Origin: Bacteroidota bacterium
GTDB lineage: Bacteria; Bacteroidota; Bacteroidia; Cytophagales; Cyclobacteriaceae
Length of the DNA: 10,180 bases
NCBI GenBank assembly: GCA_024643595.1
Contig: JAHEMS010000094.1
Location: 1-10,180, forward strand
Direction of reading: 5' to 3'
Shown piece by piece: positions 1 through 7,267 of the stretch. How positions within the stretch are numbered: position 1 is the stretch's first letter; each line of letters begins with the position of its first letter. The notes beneath the pieces were generated by a model. That model was given only the letters and a program-made list of their open reading frames with translations, did not search any database and was not told the DNA's origin. The position numbers and the translations under genes were made by a program.

Positions 1-123
1 AAGATATACCCCAAGACTGTGGAGTTTCGGGAGTACTCCTTTAAGCATGAGGATTTTATTGGTCCAAATTTTCTTGCTATACATGAGTCTGACGGAGTGC
101 TAAAGAAGTTACTTTCTGCGTAA
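1..123 (+). CDS. C-terminal end of an unrecognised protein (partial)
   Basis: Frame 1 is open from the first base to a TAA at 121-123 and gives the last 40 residues of a protein, starting KIYPKTVEFREY and ending LKKLLSA. The piece is mixed charged and hydrophobic, with no membrane segment and no motif I can assign. That it is a real gene end rests on the open frame to the edge, the stop sitting only 16 bases from the convergent stop of the cation transporter gene, and protein-like composition. The 16-base gap (124-139) leaves no room for a classical terminator between the two converging genes. The family cannot be named from this fragment. Confidence 0.55.
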   Translation, partial: KIYPKTVEFREYSFKHEDFIGPNFLAIHESDGVLKKLLSA

Positions 124-139
124 ATGTCTTAAGGGATAA

Positions 140-1141
140 TCAACTCTTGGCGGATAGCTGATGTTTTTGATCATTTGAGATATTTTGAATCGTCCATTCC
201 ACCTTTTGTTGAAAGGGGTGTTTTCTTACCGTGCAATTTTGTTTAAGACATATCCGGCAGGAAAAATCAAGACAGCCATCAGTGTGAACATATAGTTCCA
301 GGGTTTCGCCAAACTCTTTTCTTACTAAGTTTGCGAGGACATCAATTTCGTCATGGGCTTCATGTACGTTCAGATACCAGGGAATAGTGATGTGTGCGTC
401 CAGGTGTAGCACCGGGCCATATTTAATAATGCGCACATTGTGAAGGTCAATCCAGTTTTCTTTTCGGTTTTGGTTGAGGAGAGTAACCATTTTTGTTAAC
501 AATTCCTGGTCGGATTCATCCATAATGCCGGCAATGGACTGCCTCACAATTTTATAACCATTAAGTAAAATAATGGCGCCAAAGAAAATCGCCACTACAC
601 TATCCAGCCAGCTTACTTTGAAGAAAAAGATCATGACAAGTCCTACCATAATTCCTAGTGTAGAATACGAATCACTTTGAAGATGCTTGCCACTGGCGAT
701 GAGCGCATAGGAATCATGATTTCTTCCGATGCGAATGCACCACATGCCGAGCATGTAATTAATGATTGCGGTTGAAGCAATGAGGATCAATCCAAAATCC
801 ATTTTATGAAGCTCCCTGGGGCTAATTAATGAATTGATGGATTCCCAAAAGATCAGTATAGCGGCAATGATAATTAATGTGCCCTCCACAGCAGATGAGA
901 TAAATTCTACCTTACCATGACCGTATGGATGGTCTTCATCACGCGGTCTGGCGGAAATAACCAGACTGTATAACCCCAAAATACCAGCTACCACATTAAC
1001 AATACTTTCGAGTGCATCGGTCAGGATGGCCACGGAGTGGGTGAGGAAATAAGCTATGAACTTAATGAGGAGCAACGCGATAGCCACCACGACCACAATG
1101 CGTTGTAGTTGAATGTTTTTTTGTGCGGCTGTCAGGATCAT
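140..1141 (-). CDS. Cation diffusion facilitator (CDF) family metal transporter
   Basis: A 333-residue inner-membrane divalent-cation/proton antiporter of the CDF family (FieF/YiiP-like; Zn, Fe or Mn efflux). About six membrane helices fill residues 12-205, followed by a soluble C-terminal domain. Numbering runs parallel to E. coli FieF. D68, H71 and H75 (in DEDHPYGHGK) match site B. H153 and D157 (HLQSD) match the TM5 half of transport site A. The TM2 half has E45 and N49 (LTDALESIVN) where FieF has two Asp. H234, H250, H263, H286 and D288 fit the cytoplasmic site. A tail with C290, C295, C298 and C303 follows. The ATG at 1139-1141 was chosen because it overlaps the TGA of the preceding gene as ATGA and opens a natural amphipathic start (MILTAAQKN). 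A GTG 54 bases upstream would lie well inside the neighbour. It is probably the last gene of a five-gene operon and translationally coupled. The metal is not certain. Confidence 0.93.
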   Translation of the reverse strand: MILTAAQKNIQLQRIVVVVAIALLLIKFIAYFLTHSVAILTDALESIVNVVAGILGLYSLVISARPRDEDHPYGHGKVEFISSAVEGTLIIIAAILIFWESINSLISPRELHKMDFGLILIASTAIINYMLGMWCIRIGRNHDSYALIASGKHLQSDSYSTLGIMVGLVMIFFFKVSWLDSVVAIFFGAIILLNGYKIVRQSIAGIMDESDQELLTKMVTLLNQNRKENWIDLHNVRIIKYGPVLHLDAHITIPWYLNVHEAHDEIDVLANLVRKEFGETLELYVHTDGCLDFSCRICLKQNCTVRKHPFQQKVEWTIQNISNDQKHQLSAKS

Positions 1142-1386
1142 TGGCGTTTCTTTTTTACAATGCCAACAAGGGCGATCAGAGCAATCACCATCCACACTGA
1201 ATTAATAAACGTGAAGGGATACGCTTCCTTGTAAATACTGTTAATAATTAAAAAAAGAGCTCCAGTGAGATTGAGCAATTGAAACAGGAGCGAATCTGAT
1301 TTTATTTTTTGCGAACTGTTTAAACCGTAAGCAGCCACTACTTCAATAGAGCCAACCCAACCCAGCACGTCAAGGAGAAGATTCAT
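1138..1386 (-). CDS. Small CBU_0592-like integral membrane protein
   Basis: An 82-residue, very hydrophobic protein with about three membrane helices (roughly residues 3-21, 36-52 and 58-76) and a basic C-terminus (KKKRQ). The pattern LGWVGS near the N-terminus, SDSLLFQLLNLTGALFLIIN in the middle and AYPFTFINSVWMVIALIAL after it is that of the small CBU_0592-like membrane family found in many bacteria. No function is established for the family. It starts 16 bases after the stop of the SMP-30-like gene, and its TGA overlaps the ATG of the cation transporter, so it is probably translated in step with the transporter. A role as a small partner of the transporter is only an inference from this coupling. 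Confidence 0.8.
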   Translation of the reverse strand: MNLLLDVLGWVGSIEVVAAYGLNSSQKIKSDSLLFQLLNLTGALFLIINSIYKEAYPFTFINSVWMVIALIALVGIVKKKRQ

Positions 1387-1402
1387 CAGAAAAGAACGAT
1401 GG

Positions 1403-2401
1403 CTACATTTTCATCTTCACCCGCAGCAAGTACATGTCGGCGGTAATATACAGTGTTTTCTCATCGGTCGACAGCGCGCAGTTGGCGGAGGCTTCTGGAA
1501 GTTTTATCTTTCCCAGTACTTTTCCGTCCTTATTAAAAATCCAGATTCCTCCCGGGCCAGTGGCAAATACATTTCCTTTACTGTCTATTTTAAATCCGTC
1601 GGGAGATCCTTTTTCTATACCCATTTTATCAGTGGCGTTGTAAAAAATCCGTGCTGATTGTACTGAATCACCGACCTCATTAAGTTCAAATTCATACCAC
1701 ATCGCTTTTGCAGGATCAGAGTTGGCAACCAGAAACTTTTTCCCATCAGGCATAAAGGCAATGCCGTTAGGTTTGGTGAGCGAATCAATCAACAACGAAA
1801 CTGTACCCGATGGGGTAACTTTATATACACCATTGAAGGGTAATTCTTTTTCAACATCGGAATCAAGATTTGCCAGGCCATAGGGGGGATCTGTGAAAAA
1901 TAAATCACCATTGCTTCGATAGACGGCATCGTTGGGGCTATTGAATCGCTTGCCATCATACGTACTGGCAATGGCGATATATTCAGGTCGAGGGTCTTCG
2001 ATTGGAGCATTCATTTTAGCTACTTGCCTGTTGCCATGCTGGCATAAAATGAGTGATCCATTATGTAATATCAATCCGTTGGAACCACGCTCGTTACTTC
2101 GGGTGCTGTCACCAGTAAAACCGGATGGAGTAAGGTATGGTTCTGCACCGTTTTCTTCTGTCCATTTATAAACAATATTTTCCGGAACGTCAGAAAATAA
2201 CAGCATATTATCCTTTTCGATCCACACCGGGCCTTCGCTCCAATTATATCCTTCCGCAAGGATTTCAATGGGTGCATCGGTCGAAATGATGGCATCAAGG
2301 TCTGGATCGTTCCGTTCTATTGAGCCAATGGTTTTGACCTCTTTGGTTTTGGTGCTGCATCCTGCCAGCAATACAACCAATAGTAGTAATAATATTCTCA
2401 T
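1403..2401 (-). CDS. SMP-30/gluconolactonase/LRE-family lipoprotein
   Basis: A 332-residue protein with a lipoprotein signal: a hydrophobic N-terminus ending in the lipobox LAGC, with Cys15 as the lipidated residue. The mature protein is probably anchored in the envelope facing the periplasm or the cell surface. The rest is a six-bladed beta-propeller of the SMP-30/gluconolaconase/LRE type, whose members are metal-dependent lactonases or esterases. Likely metal ligands are E56 (SEGPVW), N157/D158 (FNSPNDAV), N212 (KPNGIAF) and D268 (SPDGFKID), in the order seen in SMP-30 and Drp35. Blade signatures such as GDLFFTDPPYGL and GGIWIFNKDGKVLGKI are visible. Full length, with all ligand positions kept, so it is probably an active sugar-lactone hydrolase, though the substrate is unknown. 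It lies in the middle of the reverse-strand gene run, 40 bases after the membrane protein gene and 16 before the CBU_0592-like gene. Confidence 0.9.
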   Translation of the reverse strand: MRILLLLLVVLLAGCSTKTKEVKTIGSIERNDPDLDAIISTDAPIEILAEGYNWSEGPVWIEKDNMLLFSDVPENIVYKWTEENGAEPYLTPSGFTGDSTRSNERGSNGLILHNGSLILCQHGNRQVAKMNAPIEDPRPEYIAIASTYDGKRFNSPNDAVYRSNGDLFFTDPPYGLANLDSDVEKELPFNGVYKVTPSGTVSLLIDSLTKPNGIAFMPDGKKFLVANSDPAKAMWYEFELNEVGDSVQSARIFYNATDKMGIEKGSPDGFKIDSKGNVFATGPGGIWIFNKDGKVLGKIKLPEASANCALSTDEKTLYITADMYLLRVKMKM

Positions 2402-2441
2402 CGATTTAATTTATTTTCAAAGGGAAGATAGGCAAAAACGA

Positions 2442-3140
2442 TTATGATTTACGCAGAAGTTTTTTAAGCGAGATAAAATGAAGTATGTATGCCAGCGGAA
2501 CCAAAAAAGTGGGTAAGATAATGTAGGGGAATTGAGTAACGATGGTGTTGGCAGGCTCATTATCAAATAGACGGAGCGAAGTAGGCATTGACAGAATGGC
2601 TATTGAAACAATGTTGATTAATAAACCTAATCCGGCAATATTCCAGGCGATCATCCAGTTTCGCGATGGGAAAAGAAAACGTGCAGCTAGCAAGCTGGTG
2701 ATGCCGGCAAGGATATCATAATTGGATCCTTCAAAGGTCATTTGAACGGGTAATAAATGTTGGATAAACATCAGCCATAATATGATTTCAACAAAAACCC
2801 TGAATACCTGAAGTTGAGTGATTGCTTTCAGATTTATTTGCTCAATTATGGAATTGGTATCTGTTTGAAACAACAGGATGATCACTGTGAGCAGGGGGAT
2901 TAATACAAACGGCATAATATTGAAAGGAAAGAGTTCGAATCTTCCGGCAAATCCAGACAATGAACCAACCGCGACAACCATGGCCCAAACGATGATACTC
3001 ATAAGCAGAAGCCGGTAAACTTTTTTCTTTTTCTCGTCTGTCCAGGGGGTAGCCATGATGGCCTTCTTGATTTCTTTGAATAATAATCCGAAGAATAGTA
3101 GTGCGATTAATGGAAATCCAATGGCGGTAAGTAGGGTCAT
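2442..3140 (-). CDS. Conserved seven-helix membrane protein of unknown function
   Basis: A 232-residue integral membrane protein with about seven predicted helices (roughly residues 2-21, 44-62, 71-91, 112-130, 141-157, 163-184 and 204-225). A charged loop with the run DEKKKK (residues 35-40) lies between helices 1 and 2. No signal peptide, catalytic motif or transport motif is recognisable. The segments MTFEGSNYDILAGITS (134-149) and WNIAGLGLLINIV (166-178), and FDNEPANTIVTQFP (192-205), look like conserved blocks of a family I recall from Bacteroidota genomes without an assigned role. The gene follows the GNAT-like gene by 45 bases and precedes the SMP-30-like lipoprotein gene by 40 bases on the same strand, so co-transcription is likely. 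Confidence 0.75.
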   Translation of the reverse strand: MTLLTAIGFPLIALLFFGLLFKEIKKAIMATPWTDEKKKKVYRLLLMSIIVWAMVVAVGSLSGFAGRFELFPFNIMPFVLIPLLTVIILLFQTDTNSIIEQINLKAITQLQVFRVFVEIILWLMFIQHLLPVQMTFEGSNYDILAGITSLLAARFLFPSRNWMIAWNIAGLGLLINIVSIAILSMPTSLRLFDNEPANTIVTQFPYIILPTFLVPLAYILHFISLKKLLRKS

Positions 3141-3185
3141 CGTATATGCTATTTTGAAAGATGTTTCAGATAGAGGTTGATATAT

Positions 3186-4307
3186 TCATAAGAATTTTGA
3201 AAAAATCCGAAAACGTTTACACACTTGACCATTCAATTTTTCACACTCTCCCCGCATCGACCAGTTGTGTTCCAGGATTAAGTGACTGTCCATTATTTCC
3301 AATCCGCGCTTATGAGCAGATTCAATCATGGCCTTTCCCATCATTGCACTAATACCAGTACCGCGATAGCTATTCTTTACAGCGCCCAGCATAAGATTGA
3401 GTTGTTTGCTTCTGCGCATGGCGTTTAATACATAGATAAAACCAAACGGGAAAAGTTTACCTTTCGCTTTTTGAATGCCGACACTCATATCCGGCATCGC
3501 TACGACAAAAGCAATGACATCACTTGTTTGATTTAGCACTACTTTAACATATTCAGGATCCAGTACCGGCAAGTATTGATCGGCCAGCTTTTTCATCTCC
3601 ACTTCTGACATTGGAGTAAAGCCAAAGAGGGATGTGTAGGTTTCGTTGACCAGACGCAAAACGGGGATTATATAGGGTCTTAGTTGGCGCTTCGATTTGA
3701 ATTCAAGTAGCCTCAGTTTTTGATTTTTAGTGATTCGGTCGTTAATCCTGCTATAAAGAGGAGGAACTTTATTAGGTATCTGCATTTGATAGGAAACACA
3801 GTCTATCTCTTTTGTGTAGCCTTCATTGATGACTAGCTGAGGTAGGTAGGAGGGATTGGCCGGGGTTGCCAGCACGGGCAAATACTCCATGCCTTCAATC
3901 TGTAACCCTTGAGGATCTTTATCGGAGAATCCGAACGGACCAATCACTTTATTCATGCCTTTATTTCTTGCCCAATCCTCTACCGTCCGAATCAATGCGT
4001 GAGCAACTTCCTGATCATCGATACAATCGAAATTATAAAATCGGGTCGTTTTTTCCTGATGCATTTGATTATATGGATGATGAATAATCCCCATGATGCG
4101 TCCTATTGCTCTTCCGTTGTCGTATGCCAACATTCGTATGGTTTCACAATGTTCAAGAATTTTGTTTTTACCTGGATCGTGAAAAGCCCATTCATCTTCA
4201 TAAAAGGGGGGTACCCACCGAGGTTCGTTTTGATAAATATTTTTGCCCAGATGGATGTATTCTTTCAGCCGTGCTTTATTATCTACCGCTTTTAGATCGA
4301 GAGGCAT
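3186..4307 (-). CDS. Two-lobed GNAT-superfamily acyltransferase-like protein
   Basis: A 373-residue soluble protein resembling Bacteroidota proteins annotated as GNAT-family N-acetyltransferase. The N-terminal half contains WVPPFYEDEWAFHDPGKN (31-48) and a GNAT-like strand pair AYDNGRAIGRIMGI (61-74). The C-terminal half has a likely acyl-CoA pyrophosphate loop, SYRGTGISAMM (313-323), matching the R/Q-x-x-G-x-G/A motif A (R315, G316, G318), followed by a helix and the strand and loop LEIMDSHLILEHN. This layout suggests two tandem GNAT folds, of which the second probably binds the cofactor. The acceptor substrate is unknown. It is the first gene of the reverse-strand run, with its ATG 51 bases from the start of the divergent peptidase gene. 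An AGGAAG on its leader lies about 18 bases before the ATG, too far to be a good ribosome binding site. Confidence 0.8.
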   Translation of the reverse strand: MPLDLKAVDNKARLKEYIHLGKNIYQNEPRWVPPFYEDEWAFHDPGKNKILEHCETIRMLAYDNGRAIGRIMGIIHHPYNQMHQEKTTRFYNFDCIDDQEVAHALIRTVEDWARNKGMNKVIGPFGFSDKDPQGLQIEGMEYLPVLATPANPSYLPQLVINEGYTKEIDCVSYQMQIPNKVPPLYSRINDRITKNQKLRLLEFKSKRQLRPYIIPVLRLVNETYTSLFGFTPMSEVEMKKLADQYLPVLDPEYVKVVLNQTSDVIAFVVAMPDMSVGIQKAKGKLFPFGFIYVLNAMRRSKQLNLMLGAVKNSYRGTGISAMMGKAMIESAHKRGLEIMDSHLILEHNWSMRGECEKLNGQVCKRFRIFSKFL

Positions 4308-4312
4308 TTCGG

Positions 4313-4320
4313 TATTTTTG
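4313..4320 (+). promoter_or_regulatory. Putative Bacteroidota-type promoter (-7 box) for the M3 peptidase gene
   Basis: TATTTTTG at 4313-4320 matches the Bacteroidota -7 consensus TAnnTTTG exactly. TTTA at 4291-4294 lies 18 bases upstream, close to the expected place of the -33 TTTG. A transcript starting near 4326 would have a leader of about 33 bases before the ATG at 4359. The -33 element lies within the start of the divergent GNAT-like gene. The reverse-strand promoter for that gene is not clear; only a weak TATATTGA is present. Confidence 0.5.
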
Positions 4321-4358
4321 GGACTTCCTCAATATAGTTCATTTTAAATTAGGGTAAT

Positions 4359-6080
4359 ATGTCCGTAACCGAGAAAATCACCAGACCAAAACGATCATTT
4401 CTTGCCGAAGATTTTACGGTTGGTGATTGGAATTCATTAAAGCCATTCTTTGAAAATCTTTTATCCAGAAAGGTTGACAATTTGCAATCATTGAGAAAAT
4501 GGCTAATCGATCGCAGTGAGTTGGAGTCCGTAATCAGCGAGGATATGGGGTGGCGCTATATCAAAATGACATGCTATACAGATAACCAGGAATACAATAA
4601 GAGATATCAGGATTTTATTGAGAACATTCAACCCCAGATAGCTCCCTTATCAGATCAACTGAATAAAAAGATGGCGGCATCTCCATTTCTTGCCGAATTG
4701 GAATCAGAGCCCGGGTTCAAAATTCTGATCAGGAATTTGAAGAAGGATATTGAATTATTCAGGGAAGAAAATATACCCTTATTCACACAGATCAATACAG
4801 ACACTCAGAAATATGCCCAGATTTCAGGTGCCATGATGGTGGAAATCAATGGTAAAGAACTCACCCTTCAACAAGCTGCAGTAATTTTGCAGTCCACAGA
4901 CCGTAGCCAGCGTGAAGAGGCATATCGCAAGATTTCTGGGCGAAGATTAAAAGATAGGGCAGAGCTTGATGATTTATTTTCAAAATTGATCGGCTTACGT
5001 CATCAGGTTTCTCAAAACGCGGGGTTCACCAACTTCCGGGATTATATGTTTAAATCTTACGGACGATTTGATTACACGCCCAAAGACTGCTTTGATTTTC
5101 ACGATGCGATTGCCAGCGAAGTGGTGCCCATACTTAATGAACTCAGTAAGGAGCGAAAGGCCAAATTGCAAGTGACGGCACTTCGTCCGTGGGACAAAGC
5201 CGTTGATCCGGAGGGACGTGAGCCGTTAAAGGCATTTGAAAATGGAAAAGACCTGACTGAAAAGTCAATTGCGTGTTTCCACCGGATAGATCCATTCCTT
5301 GGTCAATGTTTATCGATCATGAAATCAATGGGACATCTTGATTTAGAATCCCGAAAAGGAAAAGCACCGGGTGGCTATAATTATCCCCTTGCCGAAATTG
5401 GCGTTCCTTTTATTTTCATGAACGCCACTTCCACCATGCGTGATATGACTACCATTATGCACGAAGGTGGGCATGCGGTGCATAATTTTTTAACGAAGGA
5501 TTTACCATTAAGTGATTTCAAATCTCCCCCTATGGAGGTAGCAGAGCTAGCCTCCATGTCGATGGAGTTGATTTCCATGGAAGCATGGGATATTTTCTTT
5601 CCCGATCCTGATGATCTTAGAAGGGCCAAGCGGGAGCAATTGGAAGATATCATTGAGACACTTCCTTGGGTGGCTACCATCGATCAGTTTCAACATTGGA
5701 TTTATGAAAATCCAATTCACTCACAAGATGACCGCAAGAAAAACTGGAACACTGTTTTCGCGAGATACGCGGATACAATGACTGACTGGTCTGGATTAGA
5801 GGAGGGGAGAGATTATGGCTGGCAAAAACAGCTTCATTTATATGAGGTTCCCTTTTACTATATCGAATATGGTATGGCGCAACTGGGAGCCATTGCGTTG
5901 TGGAGAAACTATAAATTAAATAAGCAACAGGGCCTTGAAGGTTACATGAATGCCCTGAAGTTGGGCAACCTGACTACGATACCAGAAATATATAATGCCG
6001 CTAATATCCGGTTTGATTTTAGTAAAGCGTATATCAGGGAATTAATGGATTTCGTTAAAGATGAGTTCGCCAGAATTTAA
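4359..6080 (+). CDS. M3-family zinc oligopeptidase (oligoendopeptidase F-like)
   Basis: A 573-residue cytoplasmic metallopeptidase of family M3 that cleaves short peptides, probably in turnover of peptides from protein breakdown or uptake. The zinc site is complete: H368-E369-G-G-H372 (in TTIMHEGGHAVHNF), with the third ligand E396 in EVAELASMSME, 23 residues further on as expected for the family. The conserved substrate and transition-state region PFYYIEYGMAQLGAIALW is at 498-515. The N-terminal part (1-330) is the usual helical lobe that closes over the active-site channel. There is no signal peptide. The N-terminus (RSFLAEDFTVGDWNSLKP) fits the usual start of the Bacteroidota group, and AGGG lies 5 bases before the ATG. 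Length is normal for the group. Its TAA overlaps the TAA of the converging marR gene by 4 bases, so the transcript must run into marR in antisense. Confidence 0.95.
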   Translation: MSVTEKITRPKRSFLAEDFTVGDWNSLKPFFENLLSRKVDNLQSLRKWLIDRSELESVISEDMGWRYIKMTCYTDNQEYNKRYQDFIENIQPQIAPLSDQLNKKMAASPFLAELESEPGFKILIRNLKKDIELFREENIPLFTQINTDTQKYAQISGAMMVEINGKELTLQQAAVILQSTDRSQREEAYRKISGRRLKDRAELDDLFSKLIGLRHQVSQNAGFTNFRDYMFKSYGRFDYTPKDCFDFHDAIASEVVPILNELSKERKAKLQVTALRPWDKAVDPEGREPLKAFENGKDLTEKSIACFHRIDPFLGQCLSIMKSMGHLDLESRKGKAPGGYNYPLAEIGVPFIFMNATSTMRDMTTIMHEGGHAVHNFLTKDLPLSDFKSPPMEVAELASMSMELISMEAWDIFFPDPDDLRRAKREQLEDIIETLPWVATIDQFQHWIYENPIHSQDDRKKNWNTVFARYADTMTDWSGLEEGRDYGWQKQLHLYEVPFYYIEYGMAQLGAIALWRNYKLNKQQGLEGYMNALKLGNLTTIPEIYNAANIRFDFSKAYIRELMDFVKDEFARI

Positions 6081-6526
6081 CCTCGGGCCTTATCGAGTAA
6101 ATCACTAAGGGTCTTCGCTTCAGCTTTGGATAAGGTCAAGAAATGAGAGTCCAGATTATTGATTGAGGAATCCAGTTTGTCTAGTAAAGTAAGACCAGCT
6201 TCCGTGATACTGATATCAGAGGCACGTTTGTCATTTTGACACTGGTTTTTTTGGACCAGCATTTTGCCAATCAACCGGTCCAGCAAGCGCGATACATCTG
6301 AATTTTTATCCAACATCCGGCTTTTTATTTCTACCGCGGGAATTGGTTTAGGGTGCTGACCCCTTAAAATTCTCAACATGTTAAATTGCTGGCCTGTGAT
6401 CCCAAAAGGATCAAACAATTCTTTCTGTTTGTTTTGTATCCAGTTTGCGGTAAAGAGAAGATTAAGTACGGCCTTCTGATGTGTACTTTTAAATGTTGCC
6501 TGCTTTATTTCTTCCTCTATTTTCAT
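6077..6526 (-). CDS. MarR-family winged-helix transcriptional regulator
   Basis: A 149-residue dimeric DNA-binding repressor or activator of the MarR family. Helical dimerisation segments at residues 4-38 and 113-147 flank a winged helix: helix 2 around 45-55 (GQQFNMLRIL), the recognition helix around 75-90 (NSDVSRLLDRLIGKML) and the wing at 91-108 containing D99-K100-R101, the family's basic wing motif. One cysteine (C96) lies at the base of the wing. The start MKIEEEIKQ is typical of the Bacteroidota group. The gene lies directly downstream of yceI on the same strand, an arrangement that suggests it controls yceI, itself, or both. No ribosome binding site is visible: the bases just before the ATG are the T-run of the yceI terminator. 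The 3' end overlaps the peptidase gene tail to tail. The ligand is unknown. Confidence 0.92.
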   Translation of the reverse strand: MKIEEEIKQATFKSTHQKAVLNLLFTANWIQNKQKELFDPFGITGQQFNMLRILRGQHPKPIPAVEIKSRMLDKNSDVSRLLDRLIGKMLVQKNQCQNDKRASDISITEAGLTLLDKLDSSINNLDSHFLTLSKAEAKTLSDLLDKARG

Positions 6527-6566
6527 AAAAAAATGGTGATCACAACCGGTTGATTGCGATCACCAT
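6527..6566 (-). terminator. Rho-independent terminator after yceI, abutting the marR start codon
   Basis: On the reverse strand a 13-base-pair stem with one G-U pair (arms 6566-6554 and 6545-6533, outer nine pairs ATGGTGATC/GATCACCAT perfect) encloses an 8-base loop and is followed at once by seven T (6533-6527, the first shared with the stem). This is a textbook intrinsic terminator 12 bases after the yceI TAA. Its T-run ends exactly where the marR ATG begins (6526). The loop side contains the palindrome CAACCGGTTG (6543-6552). Confidence 0.85.
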
Positions 6567-6578
6567 CTACTTTGTAAA

Positions 6579-7163
6579 TTAATTTGACTCTACTACTTTT
6601 ATTAACTCAAGCTTACAAACAATTTCAACTTCATCAGCAACTACCAATTCTCCTGTTGCCAATTTGTTACTCCACTTTAAGCCGTAGTCAAGCCGATTGA
6701 TTTTTCCATTGATTCTGAAACCTGCTCGGATGCCTCTTCCAGTATCTACAGAACCGCGATAGGTTACATCAAAAGTTACTTTTTTGGTAACATCACGCAT
6801 GGTCATGTCTCCAACCAGTTGATATACGCCATCTTCTCTTTGCAATACTCCTTTGAATTTAATTTCCGGGTACTTTTCTGCGTTGAAAAAATCATCTGAT
6901 TTAAGGTGATTATCACGGTTTTCAATCCCAGTATTTATAGAGGCAGTCTTAATGATGAATTCAACATCCGTTCCCTTGAAACTATCACCGGTGCTGACAA
7001 TCGTGCCATCATATTCCTTAAAAGCTCCGCTTACTTCTGCAATCAAATTGTGAATCACGTTAAACTCAATACTTGAGTGATTTTTGTCTACTTTCCAGTT
7101 TGTCTGTGCAGAGGCGATTCCGGCCACCAACAGGAAACCAGCTATTAAATTCATTTTTTTCAT
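6579..7163 (-). CDS. YceI-family periplasmic lipocalin-like protein
   Basis: A 194-residue secreted protein of the YceI family, beta-barrel proteins that bind polyisoprenoid-type lipids in a long hydrophobic tunnel. The N-terminus MKKMNLIAGFLLVAGIASAQ is a standard signal peptide with cleavage expected after A19. The mature part starts with WKVDKNHSSIEFNVIHNL and contains the family block ENRDNHLKSDDFFNAEKYPEIKF (81-103) and MTMRDVTKKVTFDVTY (120-135). Length is normal. The frame continues upstream to a TTG (7205) and an ATG (7187), but the start at 7163 gives a clean signal peptide and the others would add a charged extension before it. It is probably the target of the MarR regulator just downstream. 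A terminator follows its stop, and a repeat array lies upstream. Confidence 0.93.
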   Translation of the reverse strand: MKKMNLIAGFLLVAGIASAQTNWKVDKNHSSIEFNVIHNLIAEVSGAFKEYDGTIVSTGDSFKGTDVEFIIKTASINTGIENRDNHLKSDDFFNAEKYPEIKFKGVLQREDGVYQLVGDMTMRDVTKKVTFDVTYRGSVDTGRGIRAGFRINGKINRLDYGLKWSNKLATGELVVADEVEIVCKLELIKVVESN

Positions 7164-7202
7164 CTGTTTTTGATCTTTAGTTATCATTTCGTTTTGACCC
7201 TG

Positions 7203-7210
7203 CAAGTATA
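7203..7210 (-). promoter_or_regulatory. Possible yceI promoter (-7-like box)
   Basis: On the reverse strand TATACTTG (7210-7203) differs from the Bacteroidota -7 consensus TAnnTTTG by one base. A transcript would start near 7197 and carry a leader of about 34 bases. There is no good -33 TTTG: TTTA at 7237-7234 is 23 bases upstream, longer than usual. A weak core promoter of this kind fits with a need for an activator bound at the upstream repeats. Confidence 0.35.
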
Positions 7211-7235
7211 ACGATAGTTTATAATTAGATGTTTA

Positions 7236-7267
7236 AACAAGTAATATTTATTTGTTAAATACTTGTT
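7236..7267. repeat. Inverted repeat AACAAGTA / TACTTGTT upstream of yceI
   Basis: AACAAGTA at 7236-7243 and its exact complement TACTTGTT at 7260-7267 are 16 bases apart in the AT-rich gap between the DUF5916 gene and yceI. The right arm overlaps the second TTGTTAA repeat. The 24-base centre-to-centre distance is about two helical turns, so it could be a dimer operator, for example for the nearby MarR protein. In an AT-rich region a chance match is possible. Confidence 0.4.

Noticed and set aside
1142..1195. Upstream GTG start extending the CDF transporter by 18 residues, adding a WHC motif
   Set aside because: The extension lies inside the CBU_0592-like gene in another frame, and the ATGA overlap gives a better start at 1141.
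3909..4295. Forward 128-codon open frame
   Set aside because: Antisense to the GNAT-like gene, which has clear family similarity; the translated product is rich in Phe and Ile with no plausible domain.
5381..5680. Reverse 99-codon open frame inside the M3 peptidase gene
   Set aside because: It covers the zinc-site region of a well-supported gene on the other strand; its composition (rich in Ser and Met) is typical of a shadow frame.
7164..7205. Longer YceI start at TTG 7205 or ATG 7187
   Set aside because: Both put a charged segment before a clean signal peptide, and the TTG lies inside the possible -7 box.
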